Positions 49,810 through 59,397 of a stretch of 64,000 bases of DNA are shown piece after piece. The translations under genes and the position numbers were made by a program. The stretch lies in NCBI RefSeq assembly GCF_000224005.2, contig NZ_CP007031.1:1041501-1105500 (forward strand), written 5' to 3'. Source of the DNA: Marichromatium purpuratum 984. GTDB taxonomy: Bacteria; Pseudomonadota; Gammaproteobacteria; Chromatiales; Chromatiaceae. The notes under the pieces are model-generated. The model saw only the letters and a program-made list of their open reading frames with translations, was not told where the DNA came from and did not search any database. The first letter of the stretch is position 1. Each line of letters starts with the position of its first letter.

Positions 49810-50434
49810 GGGTTTACCCGAAACACGATGAGTGGGGTCTGTGCCTCGACTCGGCGCCGCGCGCCGCTGCCTGCAGCCCCAGACCAGTGCCGCTCGGCGC
49901 TCGATGTCTGTGTTTCGGGTCCAGCTCAGCGGGGACGCGGTGCGGTTGTCGCTTTCCGCACAAAATAAAAGGAAAGATCGATTCTCTTGGCCATTCAACA
50001 CCGATGTCAACAAAAAGTTGATGCGTTATCTCAATCGGGTGGATTGTGAAACTGCACCGGTGCACACAGCATCAAAGGTGGACGAGACGTGTCTTCCATG
50101 CGCGCTCGCTGACGACCGTGGCGGTTGCCGGTGGCAATAGCGCATGTGTCTTGGGGAACGTTCGGCACATGGTGCAGTCTCTAGGCAACACCGCATGGAC
50201 CCGGGGCCGGTCTCGGGGCGAGAATGGTAGGGTCGGGTTCGATGTCAGGGCGGGTTGCGCCCGACACGCCCGGTTGTCTGTCCGCAATCACTCGAGGTGG
50301 GCGCGGGCCTCTCGCTCGTCGGGTCGCGCATCGCGTAGCCCGGGCCGCGGTACGACGAATTCCGGGACGCTGTCCCCCGTACCGCCATGGGGGCTGCGTC
50401 CTTGTCAGACTTTCAGTCAGTAAGGAGTCAAGTG
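49810..50434. other. 625-bp regulatory gap upstream of the acetate genes and DUF2333
   Basis: No gene is seen. The left half is AT-rich for this genome and holds three symmetric sites: CTTTCC (49952-49957)/GGAAAG (49971-49976), TCAAC (50007-50011)/GTTGA (50017-50021), and the 12-bp palindrome TGCACCGGTGCA (50053-50064). These could be operators for the divergent yjcH-actP genes; I could not match any to a named regulator. The right half has the hairpins described separately. Confidence 0.6.
50347..50385 (+). promoter_or_regulatory. Nested hairpin upstream of the DUF2333 gene
   Basis: GCGGTACG (50347-50354) pairs perfectly with CGTACCGC (50378-50385); inside it GGGAC (50364-50368) pairs with GTCCC (50372-50376). 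It ends 49 bp before the DUF2333 ATG. It could be a leader structure, a terminator of an upstream short transcript, or an operator. Confidence 0.45.
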
Positions 50435-51508
50435 ATGGACCTGAATCTATCCGGCCTCAGGGCCGCGACCAGTCGACGAGCCAAGAATTTGATGGAACTC
50501 TATGATCCGCGCATCTGGCGCGAGAAGGGCATCTGGTGGACCAGTGGGGTGTTCCTGGTCACTTACCTGCTGGTGGTGCTGGTGCTCGGCATCATCTGGT
50601 CGCGCTCGCCGGGCGAGTTCGACGTGCGCGAAAATGCCCTGGAAATGGTCGGAGGCGAAGAGAGCCTGCTGGTTCCCGGCACCCTGACCACGGCCACCGC
50701 CATCCGCATCGTCGAAACCTTGCTCGACAAGCCCGGCGGTTATCTCACCAATGATGTAATGCCGCCCGGGGTCTATCTCGACAACATCCCCAGTTGGGAG
50801 TTCGGCGCCCTGACCGAGGTGCGCGACCTGGCCGATTCGCTGCGCAATCACCTCAGTCGAGCCCAGTCGCAGTCGATCGAGGACGTCGACCTGCAGGTTG
50901 CTCAGCCGCAGTTCAACTACAACTCCAACTCCTGGATCCTGCCCTCGAGCGAGTCCGAGTACCGCAAGGGTGTCGATGCGCTCTATCGTTATCTTGAGCG
51001 ACTCTCCGACGAGCGCGCTCAGGATGGTCAGTTCTTCGCCCGCGCCGACAACCTGACGATGTATCTGGGGCTGGTGGAGAAGCGTCTGGGGAGTCTTGCG
51101 CAGCGTCTGTCCTATGCCGTGGGCCAGCGCCAGCTCAACACCGATCTGGCCGGCGATCCGAGCGCACGCCAGTCGACGGCAGCTCCCGAGGAGCGGGTGC
51201 AGAAGACGCCGTGGAATCAGATCGACGACGTCTTCTTCGAGGCGCGTGGTTACACCTGGGCGTTGCTCCACACGCTCCAGGCAATCGAGGGTGATTTCAA
51301 GTCGGTGCTCGAGAACAAGAACGCGCTGGTCTCGCTGCGCCAGATCATTCGCAAGCTCGAGGAGACGCAGAGCCCGATCTGGAGTCCGTTGATCCTCAAC
51401 GGTACCGGGTTCGGCCCGATGGCCAATCACTCGCTGGTGATGGCTTCCTACATCTCACGGGCCAACGCGGCGATCATCGAGCTGCGCGCCCTGCTCGAGA
51501 TGGGCTGA
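50435..51508 (+). CDS. DUF2333 family inner-membrane protein
   Basis: The 357-residue product begins at the ATG behind AAGGAG. It has one membrane segment (GIWWTSGVFLVTYLLVVLVLG near residues 36-55) after a short cytoplasmic N-terminus, and a long periplasmic part with DNIPSWEFGAL, the WILPSSESEYRKG segment and DVFFEARGYTWALLH, which I recognise as DUF2333. The role of the family is unknown. The gene stands alone with its own leader. Confidence 0.85.
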   Translation: MDLNLSGLRAATSRRAKNLMELYDPRIWREKGIWWTSGVFLVTYLLVVLVLGIIWSRSPGEFDVRENALEMVGGEESLLVPGTLTTATAIRIVETLLDKPGGYLTNDVMPPGVYLDNIPSWEFGALTEVRDLADSLRNHLSRAQSQSIEDVDLQVAQPQFNYNSNSWILPSSESEYRKGVDALYRYLERLSDERAQDGQFFARADNLTMYLGLVEKRLGSLAQRLSYAVGQRQLNTDLAGDPSARQSTAAPEERVQKTPWNQIDDVFFEARGYTWALLHTLQAIEGDFKSVLENKNALVSLRQIIRKLEETQSPIWSPLILNGTGFGPMANHSLVMASYISRANAAIIELRALLEMG

Positions 51509-51513
51509 ACGGG

Positions 51514-51537
51514 GCGGGCGGCACGATCGCCGCCCGT
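51514..51537. terminator. Bidirectional hairpin between two convergent genes
   Basis: GGGCGGC (51516-51522) / GCCGCCC (51529-51535) with a 6-nt loop lies between the DUF2333 stop and the end of the Cys-rich lipoprotein. No T-tract is present, so termination strength is uncertain. Confidence 0.5.
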
Positions 51538-51563
51538 TCGCCATCCTACCTGGCCGGGGGCGT

Positions 51564-51974
51564 TCAGCTCTCGGCCTGCTCTTCTTTCTCAGCGGACGCT
51601 GCCGCTTCGACATCGCTCGGTGCGGTGGTGGCGCGGTGGCTCGCCGCGCAGGCGCTCACGCACTCTTCGTGCTGGATACGGCAGATCCGCAGGTCTGCGC
51701 CAAGACAGACGTCGGGCTTCAGGCAGCCGGTGCCGCGATTGGCGACGCAGGTCTCGTAGTCCTCGCCGACCATGCGTACATGGGTCTGACACTCGGTCTC
51801 GCGCAACTGCTGGCGCTGCTCGCACTGGGTGCGGGCGATCTCGCAACGTGCCAGACAGGTCTGTGACTGCGGGTCCTGGGCCTTGAAGTCGCTGTTGGTC
51901 TCGGGGGTGGCGCAGCCACCCAGAGCGAGAGCGAGCAGGGCGGCGGCAAGGATGGGGGCGAATGCAAGCGGCAT
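51564..51974 (-). CDS. Cys-rich lipoprotein, ten-cysteine framework (paralogue of 2677-3078)
   Basis: The 136-residue product starts at MPLAFAPILAAALLALALGGCA: signal peptide with lipobox LGGC near residue 21. The mature part contains ten cysteines spaced C-x3-C-x6-C-x10-C-x13-C-x7-C-x5-C-x7-C-x6-C-x3-C. Seven of the nine spacings are identical to those of the lipoprotein at 2677-3078; only the middle two differ. The tail is Ala/Glu-rich. Family unknown to me; periplasmic or outer-membrane anchoring is inferred from the lipobox. Confidence 0.75.
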   Translation of the reverse strand: MPLAFAPILAAALLALALGGCATPETNSDFKAQDPQSQTCLARCEIARTQCEQRQQLRETECQTHVRMVGEDYETCVANRGTGCLKPDVCLGADLRICRIQHEECVSACAASHRATTAPSDVEAAASAEKEEQAES

Positions 51975-52066
51975 TGGCGGGACTCTCCTTCGAAAATTGG
52001 CGAAGACTACCATAGAAGCCCCGGGCCGAACGCCGCTCGGCGATACCCGGGACAGAGTGGATCGAT

Positions 52067-53026
52067 TCAGTCGTGCAGGTCGCGTAGCTGCGCGAGGATA
52101 CGTTGCTCGAGCCAATAGACCGGGCGCCAAGGGTGCTTGCCGGAGACGAAGCCGACATGGCCGCCGTGGCGGCTCAGCTCCAGGGTGACGCCGGGGCCGA
52201 GTTCGTGTGCCAGCGGGACCGTGGACGGATACATGAAGGGGTCGTCGGCGGCGTGGATGATCAATGTCGGGGTGGTGATCCCGCGCAGGTAGCCACGACA
52301 GCTCGAGCGGCTGTAGTAGTCGAAGACCCCGGCAAAGCCGTTGAGTGGTGCGGTGATCTGGTCGTCGAAGTCGTTGAAGTCGCGGATCCGGTCGAGATCG
52401 ACCGCCAGCGGCAGGGGGCGATCGGCGAACTTGCGTCGCAGGTTGGCCTTGAGCCGGTCGAGCAGATAGCGACGATAGATCCTCGAGAGCCCACGATTGA
52501 AGCGCAGCATGCCGTCGCGCAGCACGAAGGGGACGGAGACGGCGATCGCTGCGCCGACCCGTACGCTGTCGCGCTCGCCGAGATACTTGAGCAACAGGTT
52601 GGCGCCGAGCGAGAAGCCGACCGCGGCCAGCGCCTCACCCTCGGGGTCGGCGGCGAGCTGATCGAGGACCTCGGCGAGATCCCCCGAGGCCCCCGAGTGA
52701 TAGGAGCGATCGAGCCGGTTGGGTGTCTCCGAACAACCGCGCAGATGCATGAACACCGGCTGGAAGCCGGCGCCCTCGAGGGCGTGGATCAGTGAGCCGG
52801 CGTAGTGCGACTCGAGGTTGCCCTCGAGTCCGTGGATTACCACCACCCGTGGACCGAGAGGCCGCCCGATGGCGAGATCGATGAAGTCGCCGTCGCTGAG
52901 TTCGATGCGTCTCGGGGTCAGGTCGAGCGGCGGGCGTCGGCGCATCAGTGCCGGCCAGACGGTCTGCAGATGGGCGCCGGGCAACCACCAGGCGGGACGG
53001 AAGTCGCTAGCGACGAGACGTGCCAT
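52067..53026 (-). CDS. YheT-family alpha/beta hydrolase
   Basis: The 319-residue protein starts at MARLVASDFRPAWWLPGAHLQTVWP, the family's opening. It has VVVIHGLEGNLESHYAGS, the MHLRGCSETPN loop, the nucleophile elbow GFSLGANLLLKYLGE and late residues HAADDPFMYP (Asp) and SRHGGHVGF (His) completing the triad. YheT-like hydrolases have no firm physiological substrate. It stands alone, divergent from tolC. Confidence 0.9.
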   Translation of the reverse strand: MARLVASDFRPAWWLPGAHLQTVWPALMRRRPPLDLTPRRIELSDGDFIDLAIGRPLGPRVVVIHGLEGNLESHYAGSLIHALEGAGFQPVFMHLRGCSETPNRLDRSYHSGASGDLAEVLDQLAADPEGEALAAVGFSLGANLLLKYLGERDSVRVGAAIAVSVPFVLRDGMLRFNRGLSRIYRRYLLDRLKANLRRKFADRPLPLAVDLDRIRDFNDFDDQITAPLNGFAGVFDYYSRSSCRGYLRGITTPTLIIHAADDPFMYPSTVPLAHELGPGVTLELSRHGGHVGFVSGKHPWRPVYWLEQRILAQLRDLHD

Positions 53027-53247
53027 CGTTGGGGGAATCCTCGTGAGCGGGGCGGCGGGCGGTCTGCGCGGGGCGGGGACGTCCGGTCGGGGCAGGGCGC
53101 CCACGCATTGAGGGCGAACCCGCTTCTCCCCTATACTGCAATCCAAGCATGATGACGGAATCCCGTCTCGATTGGAACCATCGCCTCTGGATCCAAACAC
53201 GATGTCCAGCCGTCGTGCGCGGGTCTGCACCCAGGAAACCAAATCCG

Positions 53248-54597
53248 ATGCGGAAAACCCTTCCGACCCTGATCACGGCTCTTCTGTGCGGGATCGCGCC
53301 GCTGAGCCAGGCCGAGGATCTGCTGCAGATCTACGACATGGCCGCGCAGAGCGCGCCCACCCTGCGCGAGGCCGAACAGCGTCTGTTCGCCTCCCGCGAG
53401 GCCCGTCCCCAGGCCCAGGCACTGCTGCTGCCGAGCCTGAGCGTGCAGGGCGACGTCGACTACCAGAGCGTCGACAGCAGCGGCACCAGCACCTTCGGCA
53501 GCTTCGACCGCTATGACAAATACGGCACCCAGGGGCTGCAGGCGGTGGTCAACCAGACCGTCTACGACCGCGCCAGCTGGATGACCCTGAAGCAGTCCGA
53601 TCATGTCATCGCCCAGGCCGAGGCGGAGTTCCGCGACTCCCAGCTCGAACTCATGGTCGAGACCACCGAGTCCTACTTCAACGTGCTGCGCGCGGCCGAC
53701 GCGGTGACCGTGCAGGAGGCGCTGCTGCGCGCCAACGAGCGTCAGCTCGAACAGTCGCGCCAGCGTTTCGAGGTCGGTCTGGTGGCGATCACCGACGTCA
53801 ACGAGAGCCAGGCCGCCTACGACCGCTCGCGTGCTGATCTGATCACCGCGCGTAACGATCTCGACAACGCCTGGGAAGCGCTGCGCACCATCGTCGGCCC
53901 GATCCAGGTGCCGCTGGCGCGGCTCGGCGACCGTTTGCCGCTCTCGCCGCCCGAGCCCAACGAGATCGACGTCTGGGCCAAGACCGCGCTGCGCAGCAAC
54001 TACGGCATCGTCGCCGCGAGCGAGGCGGCGAACGCCGCGCGCAAGGGCATCGAGATCGAGCGCTCCGGTCACTACCCCTCGGTCAACCTCCAGGCCGGCT
54101 ACGATATCTCGCGCTCCGACGCGACCTTCGACACTGACTCCGACACCGGCTTCGTCGGCCTGAGCGTCAACATCCCGGTGTTCCAGGGTGGGGCGGTCAG
54201 CTCGCGTACCCGTGAGGCCGGCTACAACTTCCGCGCCGCCCAGGACCGTCTCGACCAGACCCGTCGTCAGGTCAGCCAGCAGGTCAAGGACGCCTATCGC
54301 GGCATCCTCTCGAGCATCGAGGACGTCAAGGCCCGTCAGGCCTCGATCGTCTCGGCGCGCTCGGCGCTGGAGTCGACGCAGGCCGGGCTCGAGGTCGGCA
54401 CCCGGACCCAGGTCGACGTGCTCAACGCCCAGCGCAACCTGTTCCAGGCCGAGTTCGAGTACCTGAGCGCGCGCTACAACTATATCGTCAACGGGGTCAA
54501 GCTCCACCAGGCCACCAGCACCCTGAGTCGCGAGGTGCTGGCCAAGGGCAATGCCTGGCTCAACCCCGACGACGTGGTGGCGCCGCCGACCTATTGA
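53248..54597 (+). CDS. tolC: TolC-family outer membrane efflux channel
   Basis: The 449-residue product begins MRKTLPTLITALLC, a signal peptide cleaved near SQA-EDL. Two OEP repeats are visible: the first with LLPSLSVQGDVDYQS and NQTVYDRASW, the second from about residue 225, with HYPSVNLQAGYD and the VGTRTQVDVLNAQRNLF segment. It is an outer-membrane trimeric channel for type I secretion or drug efflux; no partner genes lie beside it. aroC follows by 77 bp. Confidence 0.93.
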   Translation: MRKTLPTLITALLCGIAPLSQAEDLLQIYDMAAQSAPTLREAEQRLFASREARPQAQALLLPSLSVQGDVDYQSVDSSGTSTFGSFDRYDKYGTQGLQAVVNQTVYDRASWMTLKQSDHVIAQAEAEFRDSQLELMVETTESYFNVLRAADAVTVQEALLRANERQLEQSRQRFEVGLVAITDVNESQAAYDRSRADLITARNDLDNAWEALRTIVGPIQVPLARLGDRLPLSPPEPNEIDVWAKTALRSNYGIVAASEAANAARKGIEIERSGHYPSVNLQAGYDISRSDATFDTDSDTGFVGLSVNIPVFQGGAVSSRTREAGYNFRAAQDRLDQTRRQVSQQVKDAYRGILSSIEDVKARQASIVSARSALESTQAGLEVGTRTQVDVLNAQRNLFQAEFEYLSARYNYIVNGVKLHQATSTLSREVLAKGNAWLNPDDVVAPPTY

Positions 54598-54604
54598 TCC
54601 GCCG

Positions 54605-54631
54605 GGCCACGCCGGCGTGCTCGGCGTGGCC
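54605..54631 (+). terminator. Hairpin between tolC and aroC
   Basis: A perfect 9-bp stem GGCCACGCC (54605-54613) / GGCGTGGCC (54623-54631) with a 9-nt loop begins 7 bp after the tolC stop. It is followed by TGTTGC, a weak T-tract. Confidence 0.5.
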
Positions 54632-54674
54632 TGTTGCATTGTCCTGAACCCTTCTCGTTGCCTGGATCCCGATC

Positions 54675-55781
54675 ATGTCTGGAAGCAGTCTCGGTAAACT
54701 GTTCGTCGTCTCCGGTTTCGGCGAGAGCCACGGGCCGGCCATCGGCGGCATGGTCGACGGCTGTCCGCCCGGATTGGCGCTGTGCGCGGCCGATCTGCAG
54801 CGCGATCTCGATCGGCGCAAGCCGGGGCAGTCGCGCCACACCACCCAGCGGCGCGAGTCCGACACCGTCGAGATCCTCTCCGGGGTGTTCGAGGGCCGTA
54901 CCACCGGGGCGCCGATCGGGCTGCTGATCCGCAACGAGGACCAGCGCTCCAAGGATTACTCCGAGATCGCCACCCGCTATCGTCCCGGCCACGCCGACTA
55001 TTGCTACGACCAGAAGTACGGTCATCGCGACTATCGCGGCGGCGGTCGTTCCTCGGCGCGCGAGACGGCGGTGCGGGTCGCCGCCGGGGCGATCGCCAAG
55101 AAGTATCTGGCCGAGCACGCCGGGGTGCGAATCCGCGGTCATCTCTCCCAGCTCGGCCCGATCCGTCCGCGCGATTTCGACTGGGCGGCGGTCGAGTCCA
55201 ACCCCTTCTTCTGGCCGTGTCGCGAGAGCGTGCCCGAACTCGAAGAGTTCATGGACGCGTTGCGCAAGTCCGGCGACTCGATCGGTGCGGCGCTCACCGT
55301 GGTCGCCGAGGGGATGCCCAGCGGCCTCGGTGAGCCGATCTACGATCGTCTCGACGCCGATATCGCCCACGCGATGATGGGGATCAACGCGGTCAAGGGG
55401 GTCGAGATCGGTGACGGCTTCGCCTGTGTCGAGCAGCGCGGCAGCGAGCATCGCGACGAGATGACCCCGGAAGGCTTCCTCTCCAACCATGCTGGTGGGG
55501 TGCTCGGTGGCATCTCCTCGGGTCAGGACCTGGTGGTGCGCATCGCGCTCAAGCCGACCTCAAGCATTCGCATCCCCGGGCGTTCGATCGATCGTGACGG
55601 CAACCCCGTCGAGGTGGTCACCAAGGGGCGTCACGATCCCTGTGTGGGGATCCGTGCCACGCCGATCGCCGAGGCGGTGCTGGCGATCGTGCTGATGGAT
55701 CATCTGCTGCGTCATCGCGCCCAGAACGCCGCTACCCAGGCGCCGATCCCGCCGATCGCCGCGCGCGCGCCCGGCGCCTGA
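54675..55781 (+). CDS. aroC: Chorismate synthase
   Basis: AroC makes chorismate from EPSP with reduced flavin. The 368-residue product has [16 protein letters not shown], the [16 protein letters not shown] region, [12 protein letters not shown], and [12 protein letters not shown] near the C-terminus, the family's signatures. It is the only shikimate gene in the window. A short hairpin (GGCGCCC/GGGCGCC, 55791-55807) follows the stop. Confidence 0.96.
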   Translation: MSGSSLGKLFVVSGFGESHGPAIGGMVDGCPPGLALCAADLQRDLDRRKPGQSRHTTQRRESDTVEILSGVFEGRTTGAPIGLLIRNEDQRSKDYSEIATRYRPGHADYCYDQKYGHRDYRGGGRSSARETAVRVAAGAIAKKYLAEHAGVRIRGHLSQLGPIRPRDFDWAAVESNPFFWPCRESVPELEEFMDALRKSGDSIGAALTVVAEGMPSGLGEPIYDRLDADIAHAMMGINAVKGVEIGDGFACVEQRGSEHRDEMTPEGFLSNHAGGVLGGISSGQDLVVRIALKPTSSIRIPGRSIDRDGNPVEVVTKGRHDPCVGIRATPIAEAVLAIVLMDHLLRHRAQNAATQAPIPPIAARAPGA

Positions 55782-55819
55782 GTCCGCGTGGGCGCCCGCA
55801 GGGCGCCTCAGTCACCCTC

Positions 55820-56974
55820 ATGCCCTACTGGCGTCTCTCCGGCTACTACTTCTTCTATTTCGCCTCGCTCGGGGCGCTGGTGCCCTATTGGGGGCTCTAT
55901 CTGCAGGATCGCGGCTTCGATGCCCTGGCCATCGGCCAGCTGCTGGCGATCCTCTATGCCACCAAGATCGTCGCCCCACTGGTCTGGGGACAGCTGGCCG
56001 ATCGCAGTGGTCGGCGGATGCCGCTGGTGCGGCTCGCGGCGTTGCTCTCGGTCGTGCTCTTCGGGCTGATCTTCATCGGTGAGGGGTTCTGGGCCACGGC
56101 GCTGGCGATGGCGCTGTTCAGCTTCTTCTGGAACGCCTCGCTGCCGCAGCTCGAGGCGGTGACCTTCAATCATCTTCGCCGTCGGCCGACGCGCTACGCG
56201 CTGGTGCGGGTGTGGGGTTCGGTCGGCTTCGTGCTGGTGGTAGTGGCGTTGGGGATGGCGCTACACGCGCAGTCGTTCGCGATCCTGCCCTGGTGGGTGC
56301 TGGCGCTGCTGCTCGGGATCTGGCTGACCAGTCTGATGATCCCCGACAGTGCGCCGGTGCGTGCCCAGGACGCCGAACCCCGGATCGGCGCCTTATTGCG
56401 CCGGCCCGCCGTGCTCGCCTTCTTCACCACCTGCCTGCTGATGCAGCTTGCCCACGGCATCTATTACGCCTTCTACTCGATCCATCTCGAGGCCAACGGC
56501 TACGGTACCGACGCCGTCGGCGGGCTGTGGGCGCTGGGGGTGGTCGCCGAGGTGGCGATCTTCCTGGTGATGCACCGCTTGCTCGAGCGCTTCGGGGCGC
56601 GTCGGGTGCTGCTCTGGAGTCTGGCCCTGGCGGTGGTGCGCTGGCTGGTGATCGGCGCCTGGGTCGAGTTGCTGTGGCTGCAGGTGCTTGCCCAGTTGCT
56701 CCATGCCGCGACCTTTGCCACCTTCCACGCCGCGGCGATCCATTGGGTCCACCATGCCTTCCCCGGGCGTACTCAGGGGCGCGGGCAGGCGCTCTACAGC
56801 GCGCTGAGCTTCGGTGCCGGCGGCGCCGCCGGCAGCCTGATCGGTGGGTTGCTGTGGGAGGATGCCGGTGCGTTGGCGACCTTCGGGGGCGCGGCGCTGG
56901 CCTCGGCGCTGGCCTGGGTGCTGGCCTGGGGCTGGGTGGATCGTCCGTCATCGGCGCTGCTGCGACACGCCTGA
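55820..56974 (+). CDS. MFS permease, HcaT/PF12832-like
   Basis: The 384-residue protein has about 12 membrane segments and opens PYWRLSGYYFFYFASLGALVPYWGLYLQ, with an acidic/aromatic first helix (landmarks 55823-55905). The loop QLADRSGRRMPLVR is the MFS motif A. The pattern fits the HcaT/LacY-like MFS_1_like subfamily; the substrate is unknown. It stands between aroC and glgX, 38 bp after aroC. Confidence 0.85.
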   Translation: MPYWRLSGYYFFYFASLGALVPYWGLYLQDRGFDALAIGQLLAILYATKIVAPLVWGQLADRSGRRMPLVRLAALLSVVLFGLIFIGEGFWATALAMALFSFFWNASLPQLEAVTFNHLRRRPTRYALVRVWGSVGFVLVVVALGMALHAQSFAILPWWVLALLLGIWLTSLMIPDSAPVRAQDAEPRIGALLRRPAVLAFFTTCLLMQLAHGIYYAFYSIHLEANGYGTDAVGGLWALGVVAEVAIFLVMHRLLERFGARRVLLWSLALAVVRWLVIGAWVELLWLQVLAQLLHAATFATFHAAAIHWVHHAFPGRTQGRGQALYSALSFGAGGAAGSLIGGLLWEDAGALATFGGAALASALAWVLAWGWVDRPSSALLRHA

Positions 56975-57088
56975 GGCGGTCGGGGCGGGCGCGCGTGCTA
57001 TGCTCACGGTGCCTGTGACGCCGAGGTCGCGTCACCTCTTCCGCTGCCTCGCCCGGCAGCATCTGCAACCGGGACCGCGCACTTCGTC

Positions 57089-59185
57089 ATGGTCGCTCTC
57101 AATGCTCCCTATCACACCCTGCCCGGGCACCGTCACCCGCCGGGGGCGACCGTGGAGGATGCCGGGGTCAACTTCTCGGTGTTCAGCCGTCATGCCAGCG
57201 GCGCCGAGCTGCTGCTCTATGCCGGCGCCGAGAGCGCCGAGCCCTTCCAGGTCATCCGTCTCGACCCCGAGGTCAATCACACCTTCTTCTCCTGGCACGT
57301 GCTGGTGGTCGACCTGCCGCCAGGGACCCACTACACCTGGCGCATGGACGGTCCCTTCGATCCGCAGGGCAACGGTTGGCGCTTCGACGCTGAGGTCGAG
57401 TTGGTCGACCCCTGGGCGCGTGCGGTCAACGTCTGTGGTTGGGACCGCTGGCGCCGTCAGGTCGAGGGCGTGCGCCCCCACGACTCGCCGCGTGGTGTGG
57501 TGCTCGCCGAGGAGTACGACTGGGAGGGCGACACCCCGCTGCGCCGCCCCTGGGAAGAGACCATCATCTATGAGCTGCACGTCGGCGGCTTTACCCGTCA
57601 CGCCAGCGCCGGGGTCGCGCACCCGGGGACCTTCCTCGGGCTGATCGAGAAGATCCCCTATCTGCGCGCGCTCGGCATCACCCATGTCGAGTTGATGCCG
57701 GTGATGGCCTTCGACGAGCAGGACGTGCCGCCGGCGGTGTGGCAGGCGGGGCTGCGCAATTACTGGGGCTACAGCAGCTACGGCTTCTTCTCGCCGCACC
57801 CGGGCTATTGCGTCGACCCCGAGGCCGGCTGCCATCGGCGCGAGTTCCGTGACCTGGTCAAGGCACTGCATCGCGCCGGGATCGGGGTGATCCTCGATGT
57901 GGTCTTCAACCACACCAGCGAGGGCGGGGCGGGGGGGCCGACCCTGACCTTCAAGGGCTTCGGTAACGAGACCTTCTACTGTCTCGATGTGCTCGATCGG
58001 CGTATCTATCTCGACTTCACCGGCTGCGGCAACACCGTCAACGCCAACCACCCGCTGGTGGCGCGCTATATCATCGACGCGCTCGAGTACTGGGTGCGCG
58101 AGATGCACGTCGACGGCTTCCGCTTCGACCTGGCCAGCGCCATGGCGCGCGACGCCGACGGCCAGCCGCTGGCCAACCCGCCGGTGCTGTGGGGGATTGA
58201 ACTCTCCGACACCCTGGCCACTAGCCGGATCATCGCCGAGGCCTGGGACGCCGCCGGGCTCTATCAGGTCGGCAGCTTCCCCGGCTATCGTTGGATGGAG
58301 TGGAACGGTCGCTATCGCGACGTGATCCGTCGCTTCGTGCGCGGCGATCCGGGATTGGTGGCCGAGGTCGCCACCCGGCTCGCTGGCAGCAGTGATCTCT
58401 ATCAGGCCAATCTCCGCCATCCGCTCAACAGCGTCAACTTCGTCACCTGTCACGACGGCTTCACCCTCTGGGACCTGGTCTCCTATGGCCGCAAGCACAA
58501 TCTCGCCAACGCCGAGGACAACCGTGACGGCAGTGACGACGGCCTGAGCTGGAACTGCGGCATCGAGGGCGAGACCGAGGATCCCGAGGTGCTGGCGCTG
58601 CGTCGGCGTCAGGCCAAGAACCTGCTCGCGCTGCTGTTGCTCAGCCAGGGCGTGCCGATGCTGCTCGCCGGCGACGAGGTGTTGCGCACCCAGGGCGGCA
58701 ACAACAACGCCTGGTGTCAGGACAACGCCGAGAACTGGTTCGACTGGTCGCTGGTCGAGCGCAACGCCAGCATGTTGGGCTTCGTGCGCGGGCTGATCGC
58801 GTTGCGCCAGCGTCACCCGAGTCTGCGCCGACGCCGTTTCCTCAACGGTCGGGCGCGCTCGGACGCGGGGCTACCCGACATTCGTTGGCACGGCCTCGAG
58901 CCCGATCAGCCGCCCTGGGACGATCCGCAGGCGCGGGTGCTCGCCTTCACCCTGGCGCCACTGCGCAAGACCGAGCCGGTGCTGCATGTGGCCATCAACA
59001 TGGAACCCTGCGCGCGTCGCTTCACCCTGCCGCAACTCCCTGGCATCGCCTGGTTCCGTGCGCTCGACACCGCCAGTGCCTCACCGACCGACCTGATCGA
59101 GCCCGACCTCCAGCCGCCGCACCCGGCTTCAGTGCTGTTGGTGCGCGGTCGTAGCCTGGTGGTGCTCGAAGGGCGGGGCGAGTAG
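57089..59185 (+). CDS. glgX: Glycogen debranching enzyme GlgX
   Basis: GlgX cuts alpha-1,6 branches of phosphorylase-limit glycogen. The 698-residue GH13 enzyme has an N-terminal CBM48 domain (about 15-120) and the barrel with [10 protein letters not shown], the nucleophile in FRFDLA (Asp347), the acid/base in IAEAWD (Glu384) and CHDG (Asp456). It opens the glycogen cluster and is followed by a partial repeat element. Length is normal for the family. Confidence 0.95.
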   Translation: MVALNAPYHTLPGHRHPPGATVEDAGVNFSVFSRHASGAELLLYAGAESAEPFQVIRLDPEVNHTFFSWHVLVVDLPPGTHYTWRMDGPFDPQGNGWRFDAEVELVDPWARAVNVCGWDRWRRQVEGVRPHDSPRGVVLAEEYDWEGDTPLRRPWEETIIYELHVGGFTRHASAGVAHPGTFLGLIEKIPYLRALGITHVELMPVMAFDEQDVPPAVWQAGLRNYWGYSSYGFFSPHPGYCVDPEAGCHRREFRDLVKALHRAGIGVILDVVFNHTSEGGAGGPTLTFKGFGNETFYCLDVLDRRIYLDFTGCGNTVNANHPLVARYIIDALEYWVREMHVDGFRFDLASAMARDADGQPLANPPVLWGIELSDTLATSRIIAEAWDAAGLYQVGSFPGYRWMEWNGRYRDVIRRFVRGDPGLVAEVATRLAGSSDLYQANLRHPLNSVNFVTCHDGFTLWDLVSYGRKHNLANAEDNRDGSDDGLSWNCGIEGETEDPEVLALRRRQAKNLLALLLLSQGVPMLLAGDEVLRTQGGNNNAWCQDNAENWFDWSLVERNASMLGFVRGLIALRQRHPSLRRRRFLNGRARSDAGLPDIRWHGLEPDQPPWDDPQARVLAFTLAPLRKTEPVLHVAINMEPCARRFTLPQLPGIAWFRALDTASASPTDLIEPDLQPPHPASVLLVRGRSLVVLEGRGE

Positions 59186-59198
59186 GGCGCGTCGATCG

Positions 59199-59301
59199 TC
59201 AGCCTCCAGTGGCGAGGGTCCTGACGGCTGGTGGCTCTTTCCTGCTTCGCGCTCTTTGCGCCATGGCGGTTCAATCCTCCTGGCCGCTGGCCGCTGGCCG
59301 C
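59199..59301. repeat. Composite repeat copy 7 (right half only)
   Basis: A right arm (about 59244-59277, GCTTCGCGCTCTTTGCGC... GGTTCAATCC) is followed by three TGGCCGC units (59281-59301). The left arm is missing; short heptad-like pieces (AGCCTCCAGTGGCGAGGG) remain at 59201-59218. It sits between glgX and the GH57 gene. Confidence 0.85.
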
Positions 59302-59397
59302 TATCCCACGCTTTACCCACCCCGCCCCATTGTTTAATGTGGGATTGCTGTAGCCCGTGGATGTCGCGGGCCCCGTCGACCCGCTGTTCAGACCTGG

